The notes: generated by a model from the letters alone, not told the origin. Positions 52,754 to 62,362 are shown, counted from the stretch's first letter. The stretch is DNA of 64,000 nucleotides from DASZGI01 sp035938995 (GCF_035938995.1 NZ_DASZGI010000081.1:23946-87945), one strand, 5' to 3'. Made by a program: numbers and translations.

Positions 52754-55218
52754 GGCCTCTCTCCCTTCTCCTCGTCGGTGTCCCCCGCGACCGGTGCGTT
52801 GGCCGTCGCTGCGGGTGGTCGGGCCGACGGCTCCTGGGCGCTGTCGCGCAGCGCCCGGTCCACACCGGCCTCGAACTCTTCGATGGCGGCCCGCGCGGCC
52901 TCGGCGTCGAGCGCCGTGGCCGGTGCGAGCGTGACGCCCTGCCGTCCGCCGGAAGGGAAGGACTGGGGGGCGCGGTTGCCTCGCACCCGGCGCGGCAGCA
53001 GTGGCGCGCCGGGGCTGAGCGGCGCGCCCGGACCGGGCGCGGTGGAGCGGGGAGCGCCGCCGGCTGGCGCGGTCGGGGCCGGCGCGGTAGCCGACCCGGA
53101 CCCGGGCTGGCGCTGGCCGCCGTCGCGCGGCGGACGCTGGGGCAGCCCGGTGGACGTCACGGCGGGCAGGGGCGCGGTCGTGGCGGTGGCCGTGTCGCGC
53201 CGCTGCTCCGGCATCGGCGGGGTGGGAACGGTGCGCGGTGCGGGGGCCGCGGCGGACGTCCCGCGCTCGATCAGTTCGGTGTGGCCCAGCAGCAGCTCGT
53301 CGGGGATGCTCACCCGGGCGGTCAGGCCGCCGCCCGCGGTCTGGGCGAGGCTGACCCGCACGCCGGTGCGCACGGCCAGGCGGCCGACCACGTACAGCCC
53401 GAGCACCTTGGTCGGGGCCAGGTCCAGCCGGTCGCGCTTGACCAGCAGCCGGTTCTCCTCGGCCAGGCGCTCCGGGGACATGCCGACGCCGCGGTCGACG
53501 ATCTCCACGACCGCGCCGCGCGAGACGGTCCGCACGGCCACGTCGACGGTGCTCGAGGTGGGCGAGAAGGCGACCGCGTTCTCGACCAGCTCGGCGATCA
53601 TCAGGGTCAGGTCGCCGATGGCTCCGGGGGTGACCATCGAGTCGCCCTCGGCGCCGAGCACGACCCGCTGGTAGCCCTCGATCCGGCCGACGGCGGAGCG
53701 CACCACGTCGGTCAGCCGCATCGGGGTCGCGTCCAGGGCGTTCTCGCGCTCGCCGGAGAGCAGGACCAGGCTGTCCGCGCCGCGCTGGAGGCGCACCGCG
53801 AGGTGGTCTATCCGGTAGAGGCGCTCGAGCAGCACCGGGTCGGTCTCGCTGCGCTCCATCGCGTCGATCAGGGCGAGCTGGCGGCCGGTGAGGTTGTGGA
53901 TGCGCCGCCCGACGTTGCCGAACATCTCCGCGGTGTTGCGCCGGATGGTGAGCTGGCGCTCGAGCACCTTGACCGCGGTCTCCTGGAGCCGGTTGAACGA
54001 GCCGGCCAGGTCGCCGATCTCGTCCTGGCTGCTGACCGTGACCCGTTCCAGCTCCGGCGGGGCGTCGCCGTCCTGGTCCTCGTCGGCGACGCGCTCGAGG
54101 TCCTGCTCGGCGATGCTGGCGATGCGGGTGGCGGCCAGGGTCAGCCGCAGCACCGGGCGGGCGATCGAGTGGCGGATCAGGACGCTGAAGATCAGCAGGG
54201 CGATCAGCATCACCACGGCGAGCAGCACGAGGCCCACGGCGGTCCACGCGGCGACCGAGGAGCTGTGGGTGGCGCGGGCGACCACCTGGCTGGTGACGGT
54301 CCGCTCCATGTTCGCGCGCGCGACGGTCTGCTCGAGGGCCGCGTTGGTGACGTCGATCGAGTTGGCCGTGGAGCCGAGGGTCGAGCTGTGCCCCTCGACG
54401 ATGATCGAGTCGACCGTGTCGGTGTTGAAGTTGTCCAGCACCTGCTGGTTAGCGTCGTGCTGGACGTTGTCGTAGAGGCTGTAGTCGGCCGGCGGGGCGA
54501 ACTCGGAGAGGCGCTGGCCCTGGGAGACCTGGACGCCGAATTCCTGCTCGGCGATCGGGTACTGCACCGGCGCGGCACCTGGGTTGCCGGCGATCTCGAC
54601 CAGCGCGGCCTCGCGCTCGCTGGCGGCGAGGTCGGCCTCGAAGAGCACGTCGAGCTCCGCCTCGGGGACGGCCGCCGGGTTGCCGTTGGCCGCCGCCTGG
54701 GTCAGGCCCACGTCGTCGGCCAGGTCCTGCATCGCGGTCGTATAGGCCTGCAGCACGATGGTGCCCATGATCGCGCCGCTACGCACCTCGGTGCGTATCT
54801 CGTTCAGCGCGTCTATCTCGTCGAGCGCGGGGCGCATCGCGAGCGGCGGATTGTTCTGATAGGCGGCGAGCACCGCGTTCCGCTGCGCCTGGGTCGCGGC
54901 GATCGCCCGGTTGTAGGCGGTGGCGTCGATCAGCGGGACCTTGTCCACCACGCCGAGCGCGTTCTCCTGCTCCGCGTTCAGATCGCTGATCAGGGTGCTG
55001 ACCTGGGCGGTGGCGCCCATGTACGAGGCCGCGGTCTCCCAGGTGCGGGCCGCGTCGACCTGCTGGACCACCAGCGGGCTGAGCAGGCCGACGATGGCCA
55101 GGCACGGGATGGCGATCAGGAGGTCGAGCTTGCGGCGGAACGGGATCCGGTCCAAGCCCTTGGCCCCGTCCCGACGGCGCGCCCGACGTCCCTGCCCAGG
55201 CCCACTGCCCACTGCCAC
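52750..55218 (-). CDS. cvnA: Conservon sensor histidine kinase-like protein (CvnA-type)
   Basis: An 822-residue membrane sensor. TM1 lies at about 35-55, a long extracytoplasmic helical region (nitrate/nitrite-sensing NIT-like) runs to about 330, TM2 is at about 330-355, and a HAMP segment follows. The ATPase domain has ELVENAVAFSPTSS, DRGVGMSP and GLYVVGRLAVRTG. The C-terminal 180 residues are Pro/Ala-rich. As in other CvnA proteins no clear phospho-acceptor His is seen. The GTG at 55218 follows GGGAGG; a TTG 27 bp upstream is the alternative. Confidence 0.9.
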   Translation of the reverse strand: MAVGSGPGQGRRARRRDGAKGLDRIPFRRKLDLLIAIPCLAIVGLLSPLVVQQVDAARTWETAASYMGATAQVSTLISDLNAEQENALGVVDKVPLIDATAYNRAIAATQAQRNAVLAAYQNNPPLAMRPALDEIDALNEIRTEVRSGAIMGTIVLQAYTTAMQDLADDVGLTQAAANGNPAAVPEAELDVLFEADLAASEREAALVEIAGNPGAAPVQYPIAEQEFGVQVSQGQRLSEFAPPADYSLYDNVQHDANQQVLDNFNTDTVDSIIVEGHSSTLGSTANSIDVTNAALEQTVARANMERTVTSQVVARATHSSSVAAWTAVGLVLLAVVMLIALLIFSVLIRHSIARPVLRLTLAATRIASIAEQDLERVADEDQDGDAPPELERVTVSSQDEIGDLAGSFNRLQETAVKVLERQLTIRRNTAEMFGNVGRRIHNLTGRQLALIDAMERSETDPVLLERLYRIDHLAVRLQRGADSLVLLSGERENALDATPMRLTDVVRSAVGRIEGYQRVVLGAEGDSMVTPGAIGDLTLMIAELVENAVAFSPTSSTVDVAVRTVSRGAVVEIVDRGVGMSPERLAEENRLLVKRDRLDLAPTKVLGLYVVGRLAVRTGVRVSLAQTAGGGLTARVSIPDELLLGHTELIERGTSAAAPAPRTVPTPPMPEQRRDTATATTAPLPAVTSTGLPQRPPRDGGQRQPGSGSATAPAPTAPAGGAPRSTAPGPGAPLSPGAPLLPRRVRGNRAPQSFPSGGRQGVTLAPATALDAEAARAAIEEFEAGVDRALRDSAQEPSARPPAATANAPVAGDTDEEKGERP

Positions 55219-55597
55219 CGCGCGCCTCCCGCTGATGTGCCGCAAACCCGTCCGAATCCTCGGGGCGGTTCACGCCAAACGTCGAGTCGATCAGTTTTCA
55301 GTTCCGAACCGGCAGAACAGTATCGAATGCCGCGGCGGTTTGTCGCCATCCGGTCACGCGCTGGATGTTTCGGAGGCGTGAACAGTGTGAGGACTGGAGC
55401 AAGCGATACGCTTTGGTGATCGTGTCGCGGTTGACTGTCATTCTCGCCCGCGGATTGGATGGCCGGAAGGAAAGCACCGCCGGGGCGGTTAGACGACCAG
55501 GTGGGACCACGGCCGGGCCGTTCGCGCCCCCCGCGCGGCGTTGTCCGTCCACGTTCCGCAGCTTCCAGTGACGTCGATCCGACCCCGAGGAGCCACC
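55219..55597. promoter_or_regulatory. Divergent promoter region of cvnA and the binding-protein gene
   Basis: No gene is seen in this 379-bp gap. On the plus strand TTGACT (55431-55436) could be the -35 for the binding-protein gene, but the -10 (about 55454) is poor. Confidence 0.3.
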
Positions 55598-56578
55598 GTG
55601 ATCAGCAGGAAGACCAGGCGGGCCGCCGCGGCCCTGTCAGCCGCGTTCGTGGCGGGGGCGGCCCTGGCCGCGTGCTCGAGTTCGAACAGTCCGGGCTCCT
55701 CCGGCTCCAACCCGCTGGGCGGGGGTGCGGCGCCCAGCGGCTCGATCGTGGTGGGCTCGGACAACTTCCCGGAGAGCGAACTGCTCGCCTATATCTATGG
55801 CGAGGCGCTGGCCGCCAAGGGCTACAACGTGTCCTACAAGCTGGACATCGCCAGCCGGGAGGTCACCTACGGGCTGCTCAAGTCCGGGACGATCACCATG
55901 AAGCCGGAGTACAACGGCGCGCTGCTGGCGTACCTCGACGGCATCCAAAGCCCGAAGAAGAACAACCCGCAGACCTCGACCGCCCAGGTGGACGCGGCGA
56001 TCGCCGGCGAGCTGGACACCAACCTGGAGATCCTCGACCCCGCGACGGCGCAGGACAACGACACCCTCACGCTGAGCAAGAACGAGGCCGGCACGCTGGC
56101 GTTGAAGTCCGGCGCCTCGATCGCGGACTTCGTGACCGCGCTGAAGGGCGGGCCGGTCACCCTCGGCGCGGCGCCCGAGTTCCAGACCCGCTACCAGGGC
56201 ATTCTGGGCCTCGAGCAGGCTTACGGGCTCAAGGCGTCGCAGATCAACTTCAAGTCGCTGGACGCCGGCGGCACGCTCACCGAGACCGCGCTGACCTCCG
56301 ACGCCGTGCAAGCGGGCGACCTGTTCACCACGGACCCGACGATCACCCAGGGCGGCCTGCTGACGCTGACCGACCCGAAGAACATCTTCGGCCTGCAGAA
56401 CGTGCTGCCGCTGATCAACAAGACCGCGATCAACTCCGCCGGGATCACCGCGCTCAACGCCGTGGACGCGAAGCTCGACTCGCAGTCGCTGCTCGGCCTC
56501 GACGTCAAGACCCAGGTCCAGAAGGCGGACCCGAAGACGGTCGCGCACGACTGGCTCACCTCGGAGGGCCTGATCTGA
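55598..56578 (+). CDS. Osmoprotectant-binding lipoprotein (OpuCC/ProX-type)
   Basis: A 326-residue lipoprotein; lipobox LAAC (Cys about 26) follows a basic N-terminus. The mature part matches the OpuAC/glycine-betaine-binding family: IVVGSDNFPESELLAYIYGEAL, MKPEYNGALLAYL, LGAAPEFQTRYQGILGLE and LFTTDPTI. It should deliver a quaternary-amine solute to the permeases encoded 4.5 kb upstream. The GTG at 55598 has GAGGAG 6 nt away. Its separation from the other subunits by the conservon is unusual. Confidence 0.92.
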   Translation: MISRKTRRAAAALSAAFVAGAALAACSSSNSPGSSGSNPLGGGAAPSGSIVVGSDNFPESELLAYIYGEALAAKGYNVSYKLDIASREVTYGLLKSGTITMKPEYNGALLAYLDGIQSPKKNNPQTSTAQVDAAIAGELDTNLEILDPATAQDNDTLTLSKNEAGTLALKSGASIADFVTALKGGPVTLGAAPEFQTRYQGILGLEQAYGLKASQINFKSLDAGGTLTETALTSDAVQAGDLFTTDPTITQGGLLTLTDPKNIFGLQNVLPLINKTAINSAGITALNAVDAKLDSQSLLGLDVKTQVQKADPKTVAHDWLTSEGLI

Positions 56579-56596
56579 CGGTCGGCCGCCGGTGAC

Positions 56597-56640
56597 GGAT
56601 CCGGTGTCCGGGCGGCGTGCGCCGGTCGGACACCGGGTCC
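56597..56640 (+). terminator. Terminator of the binding-protein gene
   Basis: 14-bp inverted repeat with one mismatch (56597-56610 with 56627-56640) and a 16-nt loop, 18 bp after the stop. Confidence 0.7.
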
Positions 56641-56777
56641 GCGGCGGGCGTGACGGCGCCGATCGGTCACCTCGGGTTGGCCCCGGGAACATTCGTACGC
56701 CTACCCTGGCGCATAGAACGGCTCTACTGTCCAGTGACTGATGAGGCAGCGGAGATTCACTCGGGTAGGAGATACGA

Positions 56778-57287
56778 ATGTTGCGAAGTACACTCAGCCG
56801 GCTCGCGTTCGCCGGGCTCGTCGTGGGTGCCGCGGTCACCGAGGGCGGTGCGGCGTCGGCGAGCGCCGTCGGACCGGACGGCGCCGGCTGGGTAGGTGGG
56901 GGCACCGCAGTATCTCACGCTGCCTCAGCTGGCACTGCCTCAGCTGGCACTGCTTCAGCTGGCACCGGGTCAAATACGACTCTGCAGCCTTTCACCGGTA
57001 CCGGCTGTCACACCTATGACTTCTGGAGCGGCGCGCACGTCTGTGTCACGGTGTACGGCTCGGGCCTGCACGTGGACTCGGTCAGCGGGGAGACCGACGG
57101 CCCCGACTCGGACTGGGGTCAGCTCTGGGACAGCGACGGCGTGGTCAACATCTGGGGGTATCCGACCAACCACTACCTGACCGTGGACTGGTCGTCGGGT
57201 GGGGGGATCTGGCTGCCGCAGAACGACAACCTCTGCTTCACCGACACCACTCTCAACCAGACCGCCTGCCTGACCGTCCACTCCTGA
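56778..57287 (+). CDS. Small secreted protein of unknown function
   Basis: A 169-residue protein with a signal peptide (MLRSTLSRLAFAGLVVGAAV, cleavage near SASA). A low-complexity spacer with the repeated pentapeptide SAGTA (about 49-62) precedes a compact C-terminal domain of about 100 residues. That domain has four Cys, in pairs (CHTYDFWSGAHVC and CFTDTTLNQTAC), suggesting two disulfides, and many Asp/Trp/Gly residues typical of small beta-rich exported proteins. No family is recognised. Its 3' end overlaps the convergent amidohydrolase gene by 35 bp. Confidence 0.65.
   Translation: MLRSTLSRLAFAGLVVGAAVTEGGAASASAVGPDGAGWVGGGTAVSHAASAGTASAGTASAGTGSNTTLQPFTGTGCHTYDFWSGAHVCVTVYGSGLHVDSVSGETDGPDSDWGQLWDSDGVVNIWGYPTNHYLTVDWSSGGGIWLPQNDNLCFTDTTLNQTACLTVHS
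56922..56966 (+). repeat. Three tandem 15-bp repeats within a gene
   Basis: GCCTCAGCTGGCACT (twice) and GCTTCAGCTGGCACC lie head to tail, encoding the ASAGT repeats of the secreted protein. Copy number could vary by slippage in steps of five residues. Confidence 0.9.
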
Positions 57288-58215
57288 GCCAGGAGCCGAA
57301 CAGGTCACGCGTGGCCCGCTCCGCCCCGTCTTCGTCAGGCAGCTTCACGGGCGCCGCGTAAGGGCGGTCCGACCCGAGCACGATGCGCTCGGCCTCCCTG
57401 GGCGCCTCGCCGGACGCGCCGGGTCTCATCGCCGCGGACACGGCGCGGATCGCGACCTCCCCGTACGACGAGGTCTCGAACCAGACGCCCGGGTCGCCGA
57501 CCCCGCCGCCCGCGCCCTGCGGACCGCCGCGCGCCTGAACGCGCTCGCGGTGCACCGGGGCGAGACCGGCGAGCATCGCGAAGCAGACCTTCAGCGCGGG
57601 GTGCGCCGGGCGCCCGTACGCGGCGAAAGCGAAGCACGCGGCGTGCATCTGCTGCACGTAGTCGACCACCGCGGGCCACCATGGCGGCACGTCACCGTGC
57701 GGCGGGGCCGCCCCCGGATGCACGAACAGTGGCCTGTCCCACTCCTCAAGCACCCGCAGCAACGGTCCACAGCGCTCGTATCCGGCCCGGTCCGCCAGCG
57801 CCGTCGCAGGCAGCTGCAACCCGACGCAGCCGGCGTCCAGCAGCTTCCCCAGCGCGTCCGGATCGGGCTGTGTCACGCAGGCCGCCGCCCACATCCCGAA
57901 TCCGCCGAGGCGTCCCGGATCGCTCGGCAACCCGGGATTGTCCTGGTGGTAGGCGTCCAGCAGCGGCGCCGCCTCAGCCGCGGGCAGGAACTCGATGCCC
58001 AGCGGGCTGGACAGCGAGAGCAGCGCGAGGTCGACGCCGTCGGCCCGGTTCAACCGCAACCGCCGCTCGATCTCGTGGTCGTGCGGCGCGACCTGGTACT
58101 CCGGCTCGCCCTCGAGGTGCAGGGTCCAGCCGACCAGGCGCGGCGGTGTGCTGCGGGCCCGCAGCGCCTCGACGAAGGGCGCCGTCCACAGATGCTGATG
58201 GACATCGATGCGCAC
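57253..58215 (-). CDS. Amidohydrolase (ACMSD-like, amidohydrolase-2 family)
   Basis: A 320-residue TIM-barrel hydrolase. The metal-binding HxH is in DVHQHLW at the N-terminus; His in FVHPGAAPP and Asp in VLGSDRPYA complete the site. The family includes decarboxylases and lactonases, so the reaction is open. The start is a GTG at 58215. The gene is convergent with the secreted-protein gene, and their coding ends overlap. Confidence 0.8.
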   Translation of the reverse strand: MRIDVHQHLWTAPFVEALRARSTPPRLVGWTLHLEGEPEYQVAPHDHEIERRLRLNRADGVDLALLSLSSPLGIEFLPAAEAAPLLDAYHQDNPGLPSDPGRLGGFGMWAAACVTQPDPDALGKLLDAGCVGLQLPATALADRAGYERCGPLLRVLEEWDRPLFVHPGAAPPHGDVPPWWPAVVDYVQQMHAACFAFAAYGRPAHPALKVCFAMLAGLAPVHRERVQARGGPQGAGGGVGDPGVWFETSSYGEVAIRAVSAAMRPGASGEAPREAERIVLGSDRPYAAPVKLPDEDGAERATRDLFGSWLRSGRSGRRSG

Positions 58216-58399
58216 TGTGGCCGCCCTCGCTCCCGCCGGTCTGATCGTTCCGCTCCGATGCTATCCACGCCGTCGGCGGGAATATTCCCGCGGCACCGCG
58301 GGTCTTGCGCCGCTCCCGACGAGCGGACAAGCTTGTCCGGATCCTGCCACGAGCGGGACCTTTACGCCTGTTCGGCCGATCTGAGGACGTGCAGTACCC

Positions 58400-60118
58400 A
58401 TGCGTATATCCACCCGATTGCCGCGCTTGGCCGCGGTTCTCGCCGCGCTCGTCGCCGCCGTGGTCACCGCGCTCGGCCCGGCCGGGGCGGCCGCCGCGGC
58501 GACCCCCGCCGTCGAGATCAACTATCAGAACCCTGTCACCGCGTTCCCGCCGGTCAGCCGGCCGGACACCGCGCACTGCACCGTCGCCGCGATGCAGCAC
58601 GACTTCGCCAACAGCTACGGCCAGCCGTTCGTCGGCACGCTGACGCCCCCGGCCGCCTGCCCCGGCCCATGGTCGAAGGTGGTGCTCGACTGGAGCGGCA
58701 GCGTGGCCGGGCGGCAGTACGACCGGCTGGCCGGGGTCTGGATCGGCGGCACCGAGGTGTTCCGGACCAGTACCCCCGAGCCCGACCCGGCGGGCATCTC
58801 CTGGCACGTGGACGCGGACATCTCCCGCTTCATCCCGCTGCTGCGCACGCCCCAGCCGCTGGTGGCGGACCTCGGCAACATCGTCAACAGCACGTACACC
58901 GGCATTTACCACATGACCCTGACCGTCACCTACTACCAGGCGGACGCCGCCCACCCGGCCGCGCAGGTCGCGGACCAGGTGATCCCGGTCAGCCAGGGCG
59001 GCACGACCTCGGCCGGCTGGTGGGCGCTGACCGCCGGGCAGACCGCGACGCAGTCGGTGACCTTCCCGCGCAACCTCACCAGCGCGACCCTCGAGGTGTT
59101 CGCGCGCGGCGGCGGCTGCGAAGAGTTCTGGTACACCAACGCCCCCGACTCCTACAACGCGGCGCACCCGGGCTACGGGCTGTGCGGCGGCGGGCCGTAC
59201 CGCGAGGTCGAGGTCGAGGTGGACGGCAAGCTCGCGGGCGTCGCGCAGCCGTTCCCGGCCATCTACAGCGGCGGGATCAGCCCGCTGATGTGGCGGCCCA
59301 TCATGAGCGTGGACTCGCTGCGCACCGAGGCCTACTCGATCGACCTGACCCCGTTCGCGGGCCTGCTCACCGACGGCAAGGCGCACCAGATCACCCTGCT
59401 GCCGCCGGCGGGCATCAGCGACGTCTGGCTCATGGACGGCACGCTGTTCCTGAACACCGACCACCACGCCGCGCAGACCAGCGGCGCCCTGGTCAAGGAC
59501 GCCATCGCCGCCGCACCCGCCCTCACCAGCACGGTGACCTCGCCGAACGCCACCACCGACGTCATCACCACCGACGCCTCGCGGGACTGGACGGTGTCCG
59601 GCTACGTCGACACCTCGGCGGGCCGGGTCACCACGACGGTGACTCAGCACCTTTCGTACTCGAACGTGGACACCATCACCCAGGCGGGCAACGCCCAGAG
59701 CGTCCAGCAGCGGGACCAGGGCTACACAGAGGTCACCACCTCCGGCGGCCCCGAGTCCAGTGAGCCGAGTGAGCCCGGCGCGGCGCGCGATTCCTGGTCC
59801 TACCCCATTGACGTGACCAGCGTGTACCAGCCCAGTTCGACCGGCTCGGGCTTCCTGGTCCGGGGTACGGCCGACGTATCACGAATCACCACCACCGACA
59901 CACGCACGGGTGACGACTGGCGCACAACGGCGCACGTCAACGACCATGTGACGGCGAACGGCGTGCTCCAGCGCGACGACAGCGGGAACGTTGTCCAGGC
60001 CGACGGCGCGGACACCGAGGACTACTTCGCCCAGTCGGCGGACGCCCCGTGTTATCACCACAAGATCGAAGCGGACCACGGCTATGTGACCTCGGACCGG
60101 TACTTCGACTGCGGCTGA
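58400..60118 (+). CDS. Secreted PNGase A-like protein
   Basis: A 572-residue exported protein (signal peptide cleaved near AAAA). It matches peptide-N4-(N-acetyl-beta-glucosaminyl)asparagine amidase A (PF12222): KVVLDWSG, a GVWIGGTEVFRTSTPEP segment, EEFWYTNAPDSYN, GGPYREVEVEVDG, FPAIYSGGISPLMWRPI and IDLTPFAGLL. Family enzymes release N-glycans, including core-fucosylated plant types, from glycoproteins. Activity here is inferred. Such an enzyme would fit growth on plant or fungal glycoproteins alongside the chitinase and acid peptidases. Confidence 0.82.
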   Translation: MRISTRLPRLAAVLAALVAAVVTALGPAGAAAAATPAVEINYQNPVTAFPPVSRPDTAHCTVAAMQHDFANSYGQPFVGTLTPPAACPGPWSKVVLDWSGSVAGRQYDRLAGVWIGGTEVFRTSTPEPDPAGISWHVDADISRFIPLLRTPQPLVADLGNIVNSTYTGIYHMTLTVTYYQADAAHPAAQVADQVIPVSQGGTTSAGWWALTAGQTATQSVTFPRNLTSATLEVFARGGGCEEFWYTNAPDSYNAAHPGYGLCGGGPYREVEVEVDGKLAGVAQPFPAIYSGGISPLMWRPIMSVDSLRTEAYSIDLTPFAGLLTDGKAHQITLLPPAGISDVWLMDGTLFLNTDHHAAQTSGALVKDAIAAAPALTSTVTSPNATTDVITTDASRDWTVSGYVDTSAGRVTTTVTQHLSYSNVDTITQAGNAQSVQQRDQGYTEVTTSGGPESSEPSEPGAARDSWSYPIDVTSVYQPSSTGSGFLVRGTADVSRITTTDTRTGDDWRTTAHVNDHVTANGVLQRDDSGNVVQADGADTEDYFAQSADAPCYHHKIEADHGYVTSDRYFDCG

Positions 60119-60170
60119 TACGTCAACTGCCGCTCGCGTGTGCGTACGCGATGCGTCAGCGGATTGCACC

Positions 60171-60220
60171 GAAAGATCGCGCGGTGGGGAACGCCTTAGC
60201 TCCCCGCCGCGCGATCTTTC
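60171..60220 (+). terminator. Long terminator hairpin
   Basis: 20-bp stem (60171-60190 with 60201-60220) with one G-T wobble and a 10-nt loop, 50 bp after the PNGase A-like stop. It is the longest hairpin I found in the window. Confidence 0.88.
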
Positions 60221-60413
60221 TGCTGTCAGGCCCGGCTTAGCTTTGACAAGCGACACGTCCGCCGCTGCTTCACGCCACCGACGCACAGAAGACACGTCGC
60301 GGATACGGTATGACGAAGCGCGGACGACGGGGCACGCGCCGCGGTCCGGACCCCATCCACGCTCCGATCACGCCCCGGACCGTGAGCTTCGTGCGTCACT
60401 AGACTGGCCGAAT

Positions 60414-61259
60414 ATGCCGAACCTGATGTGGACCTGGCAGGAGGCGGCCGCTGTCACCGGAGTGCTGGCCGCGCTCTGGGGGATCCTGCGGTTACGCGAC
60501 GCCGGGCACCGGGTTCAGCCGTTCCTGCGCGAAGCCTCGCTGATCATCGGACTGTACGGCCTATGGCAGCTCGCCGGGGACCTCGCCGGGTCGGGGACGT
60601 ACGCCGCTGTCGGGCGCGGCAAGTGGATCTGGGACGTGGAGCGCACGCTGCACCTGCCGAGCGAGCACACGGTCCAGGCGTGGATCCTGCCTCATCCGCT
60701 CCTCGTGGAGACGGCGAATCTCTACTACGCCTCCATGCACTTCACCGCGTTGATCGTGTTCCTGGTGTGGCTGTTCGTCCGCCATCCGGACGCCTATTCG
60801 CACTGGCGCACCACGATGGCGCTGCTCACGGCGGCGTGCCTGGCGATCCAGTTCCTGCCGGTCGCCCCGCCGCGGATGGTCCTGGGGATCGGGCTTGCGG
60901 ACACGGCCATGCAGTACGGCCAATCGGTGTACGGGACGGTGGGCGGCTTCGACCCGGACCAGCTGTCCGCGATGCCTTCGGTGCACGTGGGCTGGGCAGT
61001 GTTGATCGCGCTGTGCGCCTACAGGGTCAGCACGTCGCGTTGGCGCTACCTGGGCACGGCGCACGCGGCGATGACCATATTCGTGGTCGTAGCAACCGGT
61101 AACCACTTCTGGGCGGATGGAATAGTCGCAGTCGCACTCCTCGGCGCGACGCTCGGCGCGCAGGCGGCGACCCGCTCCCGCATACGCCGGCGGGTGACCG
61201 GCCGTAAAGATCTCACCAAGCCTGACGTGGAAAAGAGCGGGCTCGTTGACGTGATGTAA
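60414..61259 (+). CDS. PAP2-type (inositol phosphorylceramide synthase-like) membrane protein
   Basis: A 281-residue membrane protein with about six hydrophobic segments. The PAP2/Aur1-like active-site pieces are MPSVHVGWAVL and ATGNHFWADGI, giving two catalytic His. The family transfers or hydrolyses lipid-linked phosphates. Codon 1 is the ATG at 60414; TAGACT (60400-60405) is 8 nt before it and no ribosome-binding site is visible, so transcripts may be leaderless. Confidence 0.8.
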   Translation: MPNLMWTWQEAAAVTGVLAALWGILRLRDAGHRVQPFLREASLIIGLYGLWQLAGDLAGSGTYAAVGRGKWIWDVERTLHLPSEHTVQAWILPHPLLVETANLYYASMHFTALIVFLVWLFVRHPDAYSHWRTTMALLTAACLAIQFLPVAPPRMVLGIGLADTAMQYGQSVYGTVGGFDPDQLSAMPSVHVGWAVLIALCAYRVSTSRWRYLGTAHAAMTIFVVVATGNHFWADGIVAVALLGATLGAQAATRSRIRRRVTGRKDLTKPDVEKSGLVDVM

Positions 61260-61360
61260 CGCGGGGTTCATCATCACCGCAGCCCCGTTATTACCGATCG
61301 GTAACCCGGGCAGCTTCCCCCACGTTTCCCCCACGCATCACTGCCGCTTGGAGTACCCGC

Positions 61361-62233
61361 ATGCCCTCTGTCGTGCGCGCCCGCGCCACTGTAGCCGTCG
61401 GCGCCGCGCTCATCCTCACCGCAGCCACTGCAACCACAGCCGCCGCCGACGCCCCGACCGGAAAGTACGTCTCCCTCGGCGACTCCTATGTCGCCGGCCC
61501 GCTGATCCCCGACCAGAGCGGCGGGCTGTGCCTGCGCTCCGACCACAACTACCCGTCGCTCGTGGCCACCGCGATCGGCTCGTCCTCGCTGTCGGACGCC
61601 AGCTGCTCCGGCGCGACGACGTACGACCTGGCGCAGACGCAGACCGACGCCGGAGTCCCGGTCAACGCACCGCAGCTCGACTCGGTGACCAGCGACACCC
61701 GCCTGGTGACCCTCGGGATCGGCGGCAACGACGTTGGATTCGTCAGCATCATCCTCACGTGTGCTGCGCTGAGCCTTACCAATCCCTTCGGGGACCCCTG
61801 CACCGCGCACTACACCTCCGGCGGCTCGGACCAGCTGGCCGCCATGATCGACGCCACGGAGCCCAAGGTCGCCGCCGTGCTCCAGGCGATCCATCAGCAC
61901 GCCCCACAGGCGCGCGTACTCGTCGTGGGCTACCCGGACATCCTTCCCGAGCACAGCGACGGCTGCTGGCCTCTGCAGCCGATCGCGTACGGGGACGTGT
62001 CCTACCTGCGTACGACCGAGAAGGAGCTCAACGCGATGCTGGCGACGGCCGCGGCGCAGAACGGTGCCGAGTACGTGGACACGTACACACAGACCATCGG
62101 CCACGACATCTGCAAGCCCGAGGGCGTCAAGTGGATCGAGGGCGTGATCCCCACCGCGCCCGCCGCTCCGGTGCACCCCAACGCCGAGGGCGAAGAGACC
62201 CTGGCGAACATCGTCGAGGCCGCACTCGACTGA
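61361..62233 (+). CDS. Secreted SGNH-family hydrolase (lipase/esterase)
   Basis: A 290-residue exported hydrolase with a signal peptide ending near TAAA. SGNH blocks: Ser in SLGDSYVAG, Gly in CSGATT, Asn in IGGNDVGF and the Asp-x-x-His pair near VHPNAEGE. It is close to Streptomyces-type SGNH lipases with three disulfides (six Cys in the mature part). Substrate is an acyl ester. The ATG has GGAG about 9 nt upstream. Confidence 0.9.
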   Translation: MPSVVRARATVAVGAALILTAATATTAAADAPTGKYVSLGDSYVAGPLIPDQSGGLCLRSDHNYPSLVATAIGSSSLSDASCSGATTYDLAQTQTDAGVPVNAPQLDSVTSDTRLVTLGIGGNDVGFVSIILTCAALSLTNPFGDPCTAHYTSGGSDQLAAMIDATEPKVAAVLQAIHQHAPQARVLVVGYPDILPEHSDGCWPLQPIAYGDVSYLRTTEKELNAMLATAAAQNGAEYVDTYTQTIGHDICKPEGVKWIEGVIPTAPAAPVHPNAEGEETLANIVEAALD

Positions 62234-62330
62234 TCCACCGATCACTGATCATCTGACCGCCACACCCGAGCCGGTCATCTGATCCGCCCCACCCGGCCGG
62301 GCCAAGGCCGCACTTGGACCCGCCGAAACC

Positions 62331-62362
62331 GCCGCCCGCCCGCCATCCCGCGGGCGGGCGGC
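62331..62362 (+). terminator. Terminator of the SGNH hydrolase
   Basis: Perfect 13-bp GC-rich inverted repeat (62331-62343 with 62350-62362), 6-nt loop, then CTTCATCTTTCG. Confidence 0.88.

Noticed and set aside
53281..55419. 712-residue plus-strand frame opposite cvnA
   Set aside because: Composition mirrors the reverse complement of cvnA; no start signal or motif.
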